Positions 1-8,192 of a stretch of DNA of 64,000 nt are shown here, in pieces. Source of the DNA: Billgrantia montanilacus (GTDB taxonomy: Bacteria > Pseudomonadota > Gammaproteobacteria > Pseudomonadales > Halomonadaceae); assembly GCF_003336675.1 (NCBI RefSeq), contig NZ_QPII01000005.1:230277-294276 (forward strand), given 5' to 3'. Position numbers and translations under genes: made by a program. Within the stretch, counting starts at the first letter, position 1. Each line of letters begins with the position of its first letter. The notes beneath the pieces were generated by a model, which had not been told where the DNA came from, made no database searches, and saw only the letters and a list, made by a program, of their open reading frames with translations.

Positions 1-27
1 CCATGATGGGATTGGGATGAATGAAGA

Positions 28-996
28 TCAGGCGACCAGCGCCATGGCCGACGTCAGGGCCTTGTCCTTGAGGCTCGCGCCTTGGCCGAACCAGGCGGAG
101 TCCATGCGGTAGTCGTTGCTGCGAGCGCGCTTCTCGTGGTCGACGTACTCGGTGATGGCGTTGAGCAGGCCCCAGGCGGTGCCCTGGGCCGTGCAGAGCT
201 GCGAGCCCCGCCCTTCGCCCTGGTAGAGCTTCTGGACGCGGTTGAGGGCCCGGACGTTGGGCAGCTTGGAGGGGTCGTCCAGCGGCGCCTCGGCGTTGCA
301 GATCACCGACTGGAAGTAGGTCTTGATCTCCTCCTGGCTGACCTTGCGCTCCGCCAGGGTCTTCATGCGGTACATGAAGTCGTCCCACTGGGAGACCGAG
401 ATACCCAGCTGCTGCTTGACGCGCTGCGGGTTGAACTCGGTGCTGTGCGGTACCTTCACCCCCTGCGCCATACCGTCCACGGCAATGGTCAGGGTGTTGT
501 TGCACACCACCCGCACCGACGTGGGTGTCGCCACTGTCGCCAGCGAGCCGTCACAGGACGTGGCCAACAGCAGATAGGCATTGACCTGGTCCTGCCCCTT
601 GATCGCACTGCCCATCCCACTGCGGGCCAGCGCCCAGAACTTGCGGCCGCCCTTGAGCACCCCGGCGGTCTCCAGCTCATAGCCGGCGTACTCGGTCAGG
701 TCGCGGTAGAACTCGAGTACCTCTTCCGGCTGGACCACCTTGTAGCGCTGCGAGACCACCGACAGGGGTGCCCGGGTATCCGAGCGATAGAGCACCTTCT
801 GCTCAGGGAAGGAATGAATGCTGCCCAGGTGACCAGCACCATCGGCGATGAAGCGCACCGGGGATGCCTCGATGTGCCAGTCCATGCCGGCCTGCTGCCG
901 CCAGACCTCCAGCGGTTGATGACGCGACAGCTGCTGCCCCAGGCCATGCCAGGGGGTGTCGCCGACGTAAGCCATTTGCTCGATCAGATGTGCCAT
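28..996 (-). CDS. DUF932 domain protein (phage/plasmid-related)
   Basis: Predicted 322 residues. The N-terminus (MAHLIEQMAYVGDTPWHGLG) and the interior (SYxxVQPEEVLEFYRDL, VRVVCNNTL) are typical of the DUF932 / TIGR03299 family found on plasmids, prophages and integrative elements; its biochemical role is unknown. I chose the ATG at 996 rather than one 24 codons upstream because AGGAG lies just before it and family homology starts there. The next gene on the same strand (1065-1376) ends 68 bases upstream, so the two may be co-transcribed. It is the leftmost gene and supports reading the left side of the window as a mobile element. Confidence 0.85.
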   Translation of the reverse strand: MAHLIEQMAYVGDTPWHGLGQQLSRHQPLEVWRQQAGMDWHIEASPVRFIADGAGHLGSIHSFPEQKVLYRSDTRAPLSVVSQRYKVVQPEEVLEFYRDLTEYAGYELETAGVLKGGRKFWALARSGMGSAIKGQDQVNAYLLLATSCDGSLATVATPTSVRVVCNNTLTIAVDGMAQGVKVPHSTEFNPQRVKQQLGISVSQWDDFMYRMKTLAERKVSQEEIKTYFQSVICNAEAPLDDPSKLPNVRALNRVQKLYQGEGRGSQLCTAQGTAWGLLNAITEYVDHEKRARSNDYRMDSAWFGQGASLKDKALTSAMALVA

Positions 997-1064
997 GGGA
1001 AATCTCCTAGACGAAAAAAAGCCGGCAAGGCGCCGGCGGATAGGAAGAGGGAGGGTTGGGTGGG

Positions 1065-1376
1065 TCAATTCAGTACGCGGAAGCTATGGCCGCAGCCAAG
1101 GCACAGCCAGGGCGTGCCTTCACCGTGAGGAAACAGGTGCTGAACCAACTGGTTTCCGGTGGCTGCCCCGGCGATACCGCCAGTGGCAGCTGCAATCACC
1201 GCGGTGGCGATTCGGCTGAGGGGAAAGGGGCTGGTAAGTAGCCGACCGGGGTAGTAGAGCGACGTGTAGGCGCCCTTGAGGGAACCTGCCAGCGCGCCGG
1301 CAGCAATTCCCAGCTTGCGGGCGGTCTCGAGGTTGATCACGCGCTGCGTCTCGCAGCGTATACAGGGTGGGGGCAT
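1065..1376 (-). CDS. Small protein with a split zinc ribbon around a glycine-rich hydrophobic core
   Basis: 103 residues. Two Cys pairs, CIRC near residue 5 and CLGC near residue 93, flank a glycine/alanine-rich hydrophobic middle (TAVIAAATGGIAGAATGN). The two half-knuckles could form one zinc ribbon if the termini meet, with the middle inserted in a membrane or packed as a glycine zipper. I do not recognise a named family. The start at 1376 has AGGAG 8 bases upstream. It lies directly upstream of the DUF932 gene on the same strand, as accessory genes often do on mobile elements. The function is unknown. Confidence 0.6.
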   Translation of the reverse strand: MPPPCIRCETQRVINLETARKLGIAAGALAGSLKGAYTSLYYPGRLLTSPFPLSRIATAVIAAATGGIAGAATGNQLVQHLFPHGEGTPWLCLGCGHSFRVLN

Positions 1377-1783
1377 ATGACGTCTCCTGTGCCGGTGGAA
1401 AAGCCCGGGAAGGGCTCAGGCCACAGGAGTGATATAGAGCTCAAAGATCTTCCATTCGAGGAAGACTAATATTGTTTTCATAACGCATTGAAATATAAGA
1501 ATTAGGAACTAATTGTAAGTATGGACACGAACTAACTTAGCTTGCTGTTTGACTTGCTCAAGCGGCGGATCACTACGGAAAAACCACTGGCCACAATATG
1601 CTATAGGGTCTTGATTTCGAGACCGGCTGATCTTACCCAGCTTTAGTGGTGGAGACGGGCAAGGTTCTAGAGGGGAGCCTCAATCCTTGCATGTTCTTCA
1701 TCTCGGCGAGATGGCCAGATGCCACTGCTCCGTATGGGAGGGTGCCCACCGATGTAGAGCGACAATCAAGATGACCAAAGGAC

Positions 1784-1810
1784 GGCGGGATCCCCGAGGG
1801 GGATCCCGCC
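1784..1810. repeat. Perfect inverted repeat (11-bp stem)
   Basis: GGCGGGATCCC, a 5-base loop and its exact complement. No T-run follows on either strand, so it is a stable hairpin but not a standard terminator. It lies in the 1377-1908 stretch where I see no gene, about 100 bases upstream of the IS21 remnant, and could belong to that element's end region. Confidence 0.5.
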
Positions 1811-1908
1811 GGGTGATCGCGGCTAACACGGCATTGAGTGGTCTGCTCGCCAAAGAGGTGTCAGCGCCGGGGCGACACATCGCCGTGTCAACGTAAGTGA
1901 GGCTTTAA

Positions 1909-2293
1909 ATGACTTTTCACCGTATTGATAGTCCCATCGCCCTCGCTGTCAAGGTCACGTTCAGCACCGCCACTGCCTACCGCCTACAGAATGACCCGCG
2001 GCTGCCGTCGCAAACGGCGACACCACGCACACGGCGCCGACCCGATCCTCTGGCCGGTCTCTTCGAGGAAGAGGCAGTCCCCTTACCTGAAGCGGCACCA
2101 GGGCCGCGTCCGGTCGCCCTGTTCGAGGGGTTGCGGCGCCGTCATCCCGAGCTCGAACACGGCCTTCGCCGTACCCTGGAGAGTCGGGTGCGCGCCTAGC
2201 GGACGGTGCGCGGGCCGGAGTAAGAGGTCATCTTCTGCCAGACTCACGAACTGGGACGGGTACGCCATCACAGTGCTCGAGATGGCCTGGTGC
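1909..2293 (+). pseudogene. istA: IS21-family transposase IstA, N-terminal remnant
   Basis: The reading frame carries the IstA signature: a helix-turn-helix tail (STATAYRLQNDPRLPS), an RRRPDPLAGLFEEE segment and PVALFEGLRRRHPELEHGLRRTLE. These match the start of the IS21 integrase, where the pattern is DPL-AAPGLRPVA-FEELRRRHPEL-RRTLERR. The frame is broken at 2199, but IstA-like coding (EVIFCQTHELGR) continues in a shifted frame to about 2260 and then stops. The catalytic DDE core is missing. A C-terminal istA piece plus istB on the opposite strand lies at 21957-22942. It is non-functional. Confidence 0.75.
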
Positions 2294-2535
2294 TAACCAA
2301 CAAGACCTACAGTATTTTTTTTCAGAACGGTAAGCTTTGTGCCTTTGCATCGCCGTGAAAGATTTAATCTATTGATTTATAATGCCTATTTTGAGAAATG
2401 AGGTGCGATAATTAGAGGCCAAAGTGCTTGGTAGACGAATTATTACAAGAGCTTCGTGTTGGTGTGGAGATTGTTGTATCCCATGGCTAGAATTTAAAGC
2501 GTCAACCAACGGAAAGAAATGAGGAGGAAGTGATC

Positions 2536-2757
2536 ATGCAGGACACCTGTTTACGAGATGTTCACCTAAGGGTCATCAGGATGAGAGAGATGGTTCTGAA
2601 GCTTGGAATTAGTCGCTCGTCGGTGTATGAGAAGATCAATCCTAAGTCAATGCGTTATGACGCTACTTTTCCAAAACCTATTAAGCTGGGAGCGTCTGCT
2701 ATTGGTTGGGTAGAGAAGGAGGTTGATTTGTGGATTAAAGGAAGGGCCGGGCACTAA
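2536..2757 (+). CDS. AlpA/Cox-family DNA-binding regulator
   Basis: 73 residues with the AlpA pattern: a helix-turn-helix (MVLKLGISRSSVYEKI), then FPKPIKLGASAIGWVEKEVDLWIKGR, which is the winged-helix part of excisionase-like AlpA proteins. These control excision and integrase expression in P4-type satellites and islands. ATG 2536 is preferred over the GTG at 2530 because GAGGAGG lies 8 bases before it. It stands upstream of the replication gene at 2974 on the same strand and is much more AT-rich than the core genome. It probably regulates the element's integrase or replication module; the target is inferred. Confidence 0.85.
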   Translation: MQDTCLRDVHLRVIRMREMVLKLGISRSSVYEKINPKSMRYDATFPKPIKLGASAIGWVEKEVDLWIKGRAGH

Positions 2758-2973
2758 CTTTGAGCGCCGGTTTTAAAGCTAGATTATGATTTCTTTCTTA
2801 AGGCGGAGGGGTGAGTGGGTTAGTAAGGCAAGGTTTTTTTGTTTGTGATTTAAGGATATATATATTATTCCTGCTGCTTAAATATTCCTTATGGATTTAT
2901 AGGGTGGAGTAGTGTGCCTGAGAATAGGTATGTATACAGGTAGGTGTATGCGGTAAGCGGACGTGAGGAGCGG

Positions 2974-4068
2974 ATGAAAATTAATAGGAATGATCTGAAT
3001 GATCACTTTGTGGAAAAGTCCACTATTGTGACAAAAGATAAGTCTAGATTGATTATAAATCAAGATGCTAGGAGAGTGGCTCAATTTTTGATCAAGTTGA
3101 GGAAGGTTGCGCAAATATGTGGTATGTATGAACAGGGGCTTGAGATTCCTAAAGGAAGGATAAACACCAAAGGGTTAGTCAAAGTTGAAAAAAAGCAATG
3201 CAAAAACCTCATAAAAATATTGCTGAGATTTCAGCTGGCTGACTTTGAGGAGTTGAGGGAAATCTACCCTGAGCACCGTTTCTGCCCATATACTGAAGCG
3301 CTTTTGTCCGCTTTGGTTGAAAATAAGTATTTCGACATTATTTCCTACTGGAGAACTTTTGGGACACTACGGGATGATCATGCCTTGTCAATGGAGAATA
3401 TTGTCATGAGCGTGAGGGATAAAGTCACTGGGAATGAGTTTAAAGCAACTGTTTCTAAGCATGAGCGCGCCGCAAATAAAAATTCCCGTGAAGCATGGAG
3501 CTATATCCGGAATTTGTTTCGGAGATATGCTAGGCTATTAGTCGTCAGAGTGGATTTTCATTACCGGGTGGAGTTTTCGAAAGGGCCAGAAAAAGTAACA
3601 TTCGAGGAGGCGAGGGAGCACCGTACAAAACTACTAAGAAGTATGAGGTATCGCAAGGAGTTCAAGTGTCTTGCTGGCATGATTTGGAAGGTCGAGTATG
3701 CACCATTCAAGGGGTATCATATTCATGGGATATTCTTTTTTGATGGTAATAAGAGGAAGAATATATATCCTGTATGCGTCGGCCTCTCCGACTTCTGGGT
3801 TCATGAGGTAACGAAAGGAAAGGGATATACCTACGCTATTGATCCGAAGGTCCATAACTACAAGTATCCTTGCGTTGGGATGGTAGAGTACCATGAGGGG
3901 GATAAGCTTAAAGGCCTGAGGTTTGCTGTGGATTATTTGGCAAAGGTGGATTATTTGGCAAAGCTAAATGTTCCTGGGCGTCTGTTTGGAAGGATGGTCG
4001 TCAAGCCTTTACAAGGTAAAAAAATGGGTAGGCCAAGATTGCGTGAATCGAGTTTGGAGATTGTGTGA
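2974..4068 (+). CDS. Inovirus Gp2 / YagK-YfjJ-type HUH replication protein
   Basis: 364 residues. The C-terminal half carries the HUH nicking-enzyme signature: RVDFHYRVEF as motif I and YHIHGIFFF with His249 and His251 as motif II. A tyrosine motif lies near residues 319-330. This fits the inovirus-type Gp2 / YagK_YfjJ replication initiators of filamentous phages, satellites and cryptic islands, which nick DNA for rolling-circle replication. ATG 2974 has GAGGAG 4-5 bases upstream and is preferred to the upstream ATG at 2944. The gene is markedly AT-rich. An exact in-frame duplication sits at the tyrosine motif (separate entry). It could still be active, because two tyrosines are normal in some Rep families. 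Confidence 0.75.
   Translation: MKINRNDLNDHFVEKSTIVTKDKSRLIINQDARRVAQFLIKLRKVAQICGMYEQGLEIPKGRINTKGLVKVEKKQCKNLIKILLRFQLADFEELREIYPEHRFCPYTEALLSALVENKYFDIISYWRTFGTLRDDHALSMENIVMSVRDKVTGNEFKATVSKHERAANKNSREAWSYIRNLFRRYARLLVVRVDFHYRVEFSKGPEKVTFEEAREHRTKLLRSMRYRKEFKCLAGMIWKVEYAPFKGYHIHGIFFFDGNKRKNIYPVCVGLSDFWVHEVTKGKGYTYAIDPKVHNYKYPCVGMVEYHEGDKLKGLRFAVDYLAKVDYLAKLNVPGRLFGRMVVKPLQGKKMGRPRLRESSLEIV
3928..3963 (+). repeat. Exact 18-bp tandem duplication inside the Rep gene
   Basis: Two perfect copies of GTGGATTATTTGGCAAAG stand head to tail and in frame, giving VDYLAK twice (residues 319-330). They cover the region expected to hold the nucleophilic tyrosine. The duplication keeps the frame. Confidence 0.95.
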
Positions 4069-4131
4069 AACTTTATTCAAAGTTCTGCGTTAGCCTAGCT
4101 ACAACGGCTAGGCTAACATAGCAGCATGGAT

Positions 4132-4857
4132 TCACCTTGAGCTTGTCTTTCTAGACATGTTTGCGACATAGGCTTTCTCAACATCGGCATCGATCCCTTT
4201 TCTCAGCCATGTGTTGAGCTTGGTTTCCGCTTCCTTTCTATCTAAGGGGTAGATTGCTGAATAAGGACTGTTGTTATGCTCACTTAGAACTTTTTCAGAA
4301 AGTGAGCTTGCTGCATGCCCCTTCGTTTTCCAACCTTCTGGAGGGGCTTCGCTACTGAGTAGTCTAATAAATGATTCCTTTACGTTGTCATATCTAGAAG
4401 CTGAAAGCTGACCGTATGCTTTTTTGGCATTTGACTTATTGAGATTTATGTTTTCCTCTACGCAGGTTTTTATATCGTGCCCGAGGCCCTTGAACTCAAG
4501 GAGCGTTGACCATGACTTGTCGTGATGTTTGCATTCTTCAAGTAAGTCGGCGCAAGCCAGCCACATCATAGCGCGCGGAAAGGTGACTATTGTACTGCTG
4601 GCCAGTTCAGAGAATGCCTCTATCCGGAGATGTCTTTCCACCTCCGATGCCGATGTATTTTCTCGGAGCATATCAAGTGCCCCATTATAAAGTCTGTCGA
4701 ATTCTACTAGTGATTTTTCTTCATCGGCTTCTTCAGCTTGGTGCCGCTCAACTAGCAACATATCAATATATTGCTCGCGGAGCTTTTCTTTAAATTTTTC
4801 TATTCGCTCTCTTAATGAGGTTTCAGAAATAATATAATAGTGGTCATGTAAAATCAT
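4132..4857 (-). CDS. Hypothetical protein, AT-rich island gene
   Basis: 241 residues from the ATG at 4857, which has AGGAGG 4 bases upstream; the longer frame back to 5115 lacks such a site. The protein is mostly alpha-helical and charged, with a probable coiled coil at residues 10-40 (SLRERIEKFKEKLREQ) and no membrane segment. I recognise no family. It is read toward the Rep gene and away from the SNF2 operon, whose start lies 296 bases beyond. That intervening stretch shows no gene but must hold both promoters. Its position at the edge of the restriction-like operon makes an accessory defence role possible; this is inference. Confidence 0.55.
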   Translation of the reverse strand: MILHDHYYIISETSLRERIEKFKEKLREQYIDMLLVERHQAEEADEEKSLVEFDRLYNGALDMLRENTSASEVERHLRIEAFSELASSTIVTFPRAMMWLACADLLEECKHHDKSWSTLLEFKGLGHDIKTCVEENINLNKSNAKKAYGQLSASRYDNVKESFIRLLSSEAPPEGWKTKGHAASSLSEKVLSEHNNSPYSAIYPLDRKEAETKLNTWLRKGIDADVEKAYVANMSRKTSSR

Positions 4858-5153
4858 GAATCCTCCTCGCATCTTTATCTGTTTATGATCATCCAGGTAC
4901 TCTGGACGATAGTGAACGGGCGAGAGGGGGTTGCGTAACTCCTGGGGCATGGGGTGTCCTACCTGAGCTGCTCTTAGAAAAGTTCTTAACCTTCTAAAGT
5001 TAATGCGAATCGCTAGGGTTTGCAAAGGAATAGTGTGTGGCCTCCAAATCGGCAAAGCGCTTTTGTTGATTGGCAATGCACCAAGGAGGACTTGATCCTT
5101 CCCGCTATACAGCACAGAGTGTTACAAAAATCTGAATAATTGTAGGGGCAGGG

Positions 5154-8033
5154 ATGACCACCGAGCGCATCACCGACTACCACGCCAAATACTTCGCCTA
5201 CGAGCTCACTCGCCAGCGCAGGGGGGGAGACGTGGATCGTCTGGCAGCATCGCTGTTCGACGCCTCAGTCGATCTCAACCCGCATCAGATCGATGCGGCT
5301 CTGTTCGCCCTGCAGAACCCGCTGACCAAGGGGGTTCTGCTCGCTGATGAGGTGGGGCTGGGTAAGACCATCGAAGCGGCGCTGGTGATTTGCCAGTACT
5401 GGGCAGAGCGTCGGCGTCGCTTGCTGGTGATCGCACCGGCCGCCCTGCGCAAGCAGTGGGCGACCGAGCTGGCCGAGAAGTTCCACTTGCCTACCCAGGT
5501 GCTGGATGCCCGCACCTACAAGCAGCAGCGTGATCAGGGGATTTACGATCCGCTGGATCAGGACGCCATTAGCGTGATGTCCTACCACTTCGCGGCCAAG
5601 CTGGAACCTCAGCTGCGTACCATCCCCTGGGATCTGGTGGTGATCGACGAGGCCCACAAGCTGCGTAATGCCCACCGCGAGAGTCATCGCACCGGGCAGG
5701 CCATCAAGCGTGCCTTCGCCGGCAGCCGAAAGCTGCTGCTCACCGCCACGCCATTGCAGAACTCACTGCTTGAGCTCTACGGACTCTCCACGGTGATCGA
5801 TGACCAGCTGTTTGGGGACGCGATTAGCTTCCGCCGCCAGTTCATGCGTGGTGGTAATGACATCGAGGGTCTGCGACGCCGGCTAGATGAATTTGCCAAA
5901 CGCACCCTGCGCCGCCAGGTGCTGGAGTATGTGCAGTACACAGAGCGCAAGGCGCTAACGATCCCCTTCACCCCGTCCCAGGATGAGCAACGGCTCTACC
6001 ATCTGGTATCCGGCTACTTGGCGCGGGAAGACAGCTATGGCGTGCCCACGCGACAACGCCACCTCGTGACACTGGTCATACGCAAGCTGTTGGCGTCCTC
6101 TACCACGGCCATTATCCAGACGCTGGAGACCCTCAAGGAGCGACTCGAGTCGTTGCAGAACCGTCACCAGGTCGAACAGGACTGGCTGGAGCGGCTGCTG
6201 GCCGATGAGTCGCTCGATGAGGAGCTGTTGGAAGCTGCGGAAACCGATGAAGTGGAGGAGGCCGATACCCCGTATCTGGAACAAGAGGTCAATCTCACTC
6301 GCTTGCAGGGTGAGATCGCCGAAATCGAGCAGTATCTGAGCCTGGCTCGGGGGATTCACGAGGATGCCAAGTCCCATGCGCTGGTCACCGCGCTGGAAAC
6401 CGGCTTTTCTCGCATGGATGAGATGGGGGCGCCGCGCAAGGCGGTGGTGTTCACCGAATCCCGGCGCACTCTGGAGTACCTAAGCCGGTTTCTGGAGCGG
6501 AACGGCTTTGCCGATCAGGTTGTGACCTTCAGCGGCACCAACAACAGCCCCGGGGTTACGGGTATCTACCAGCGCTGGGTTGCGGAGCATGCTGGCAGCG
6601 ACCGTGTGACGGGCAGTCCCGCTATCGACCGCCGTACTGCCATCATCGACCACTTCCGAGACAAGGCGCAGATCCTGGTGGCTACCGAGGCGGCCGCCGA
6701 AGGCGTCAACCTTCAGTTCTGCAACCTGGTGGTGAACTACGACCTGCCCTGGAACCCTCAGCGTGTGGAGCAGCGCATAGGCCGCTGTCACCGCTACGGC
6801 CAGCAGTTCGATGTGGTGGTGGTCAACTTCCTCAACCAGCGTAACGAGGCCGACAAGCGCGTGCTCGAGCTGCTGAGCGAGAAATTCCAGCTGTTCGATG
6901 GCCTGTTCGGCGCCTCCGATGAGATTCTCGGTCGGCTGGAGTCTGGCGTGGATGTCGAGAAGCGCATCGCCGATATCTATGCCACATGCCGCACGCCGAC
7001 CGCCATCGAGGCGGCTTTCGCCGAGCTGCGCGAGCAGCTGGAGACTGATATCGATGCCCGCATGAAGGAGACGGAGAGCAAGCTGCTCGAGCATTTCGAC
7101 GAACAGATCCACGACCTGCTGCGCGTTCAGCGCGACAAGGCCGAGGCTCAGCTAGACCGCACCGGTAAGCTCTTCTGGAAGCTGACCCGGCACTGCCTGG
7201 AAGAACAGGCCAAATTCAACGACAGCAGCCTGACCTTTCACTTGGAGGCTTCCCCGGTACAGAGCGTGCCTGCCGGTGACTACTGGCTGATTCGCAAGGG
7301 GAAGGGCATCAAGCCGCCCGAGCATGCCCACGTCTACCGGCTGACCCATCCGCTGGGCGAGCATGTCCTCGATAGCGGGCGCCGTCGGGAGACGCCGGCT
7401 GCCACGCTGCGCTTCCTGCTATCGGACCACCCGCTGCGAATCTCGGTACTCGAACAGCTCATCACTCGTAGTGGGTGGCTGGAGCTGAATCTGCTAGAGC
7501 TGGACAGCTTCCAGCATGAGGAGCACCTGGTCTTCACCGCCCTTGCTGACGATGGCACACATCTCGACCAGGAGGCCTGTGAGCGACTCTTCAATGTAGA
7601 GGGCGAGGTTGTTCAGGAAGCCAGCTCAGAGCCGCCTGAAGCGCTCTCAGCGCTCGCCAGGCGGCAGTTGGATGCCACCCTAAGCCGCGTACTGGAGGAG
7701 AACCATACCTACTTCCAGCGCGAGCGCGACAAGCTGGAGGCCTGGGCCGATGACCAGATCGCCTCCAGCGAGGCGCAGTTGGAGGACACCCGCGCGAAGA
7801 TCAAGGACGCCAAGCGTCGCTCACGTACCGCCGAGACCCTTGAGGAACAGAAGGTGGCGCAGGAAGCACTGAAAACCCTCGAGCGGCAGCTGCGCCGCGA
7901 CCGTCAGGCGATCTTCGACGTGCAGGACGAGATCGAGGAGAAGCGAGACGCGCTCATCGATGCCCTGGAGCGCCAGATGCACCGCAAGAGTCAGTCCCAT
8001 CGGTTGTTTCGTATCCGCTGGGAGTTGGAGTAA
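5154..8033 (+). CDS. SNF2/RapA-type DEAD/DEAH helicase of a restriction-like operon
   Basis: 959 residues. The N-terminal SNF2 ATPase domain has Walker A in LADEVGLGKT (residues 63-72) and DEAH at 165-168, followed by LLLTATPLQN (motif III). The C-terminal RecA lobe ends in QRIGRCHRYGQ near residue 540, with the arginine finger. A coiled coil fills the rest (about 880-950). Such helicases translocate on duplex DNA and occur in DISARM (DrmD) and similar defence loci. It is the first gene of a same-strand run with the methyltransferase (160-base gap to its start), zeta-like kinase and Res helicase. DISARM's DUF1998 and phospholipase-D genes are absent here, so I do not call it DrmD. Confidence 0.88.
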   Translation: MTTERITDYHAKYFAYELTRQRRGGDVDRLAASLFDASVDLNPHQIDAALFALQNPLTKGVLLADEVGLGKTIEAALVICQYWAERRRRLLVIAPAALRKQWATELAEKFHLPTQVLDARTYKQQRDQGIYDPLDQDAISVMSYHFAAKLEPQLRTIPWDLVVIDEAHKLRNAHRESHRTGQAIKRAFAGSRKLLLTATPLQNSLLELYGLSTVIDDQLFGDAISFRRQFMRGGNDIEGLRRRLDEFAKRTLRRQVLEYVQYTERKALTIPFTPSQDEQRLYHLVSGYLAREDSYGVPTRQRHLVTLVIRKLLASSTTAIIQTLETLKERLESLQNRHQVEQDWLERLLADESLDEELLEAAETDEVEEADTPYLEQEVNLTRLQGEIAEIEQYLSLARGIHEDAKSHALVTALETGFSRMDEMGAPRKAVVFTESRRTLEYLSRFLERNGFADQVVTFSGTNNSPGVTGIYQRWVAEHAGSDRVTGSPAIDRRTAIIDHFRDKAQILVATEAAAEGVNLQFCNLVVNYDLPWNPQRVEQRIGRCHRYGQQFDVVVVNFLNQRNEADKRVLELLSEKFQLFDGLFGASDEILGRLESGVDVEKRIADIYATCRTPTAIEAAFAELREQLETDIDARMKETESKLLEHFDEQIHDLLRVQRDKAEAQLDRTGKLFWKLTRHCLEEQAKFNDSSLTFHLEASPVQSVPAGDYWLIRKGKGIKPPEHAHVYRLTHPLGEHVLDSGRRRETPAATLRFLLSDHPLRISVLEQLITRSGWLELNLLELDSFQHEEHLVFTALADDGTHLDQEACERLFNVEGEVVQEASSEPPEALSALARRQLDATLSRVLEENHTYFQRERDKLEAWADDQIASSEAQLEDTRAKIKDAKRRSRTAETLEEQKVAQEALKTLERQLRRDRQAIFDVQDEIEEKRDALIDALERQMHRKSQSHRLFRIRWELE

Positions 8034-8192
8034 ACCGAGGCCGGCTAAGCATGACGGATGCAGGTCCGGCCGGTATCATCACCGCCAAATGAACTGTGAT
8101 GGGTTGTGCTATCTGGCCAACCCAGTTTTTTCGCGCAATATTCTGATATTCCGATATTTTTTGGCGTATCGAGAGAGAACGAGAAAGGGTCT

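Noticed and set aside
82..1128. Long plus-strand frame opposite the DUF932 gene
   Set aside because: It is a GC-driven mirror of a gene with clear family motifs, has no ribosome site and no family resemblance.
5154..8033. Calling the locus DISARM because of the SNF2 helicase and methylase
   Set aside because: The DUF1998 and phospholipase-D-type genes of DISARM are not in the window, and a Res subunit is present instead.
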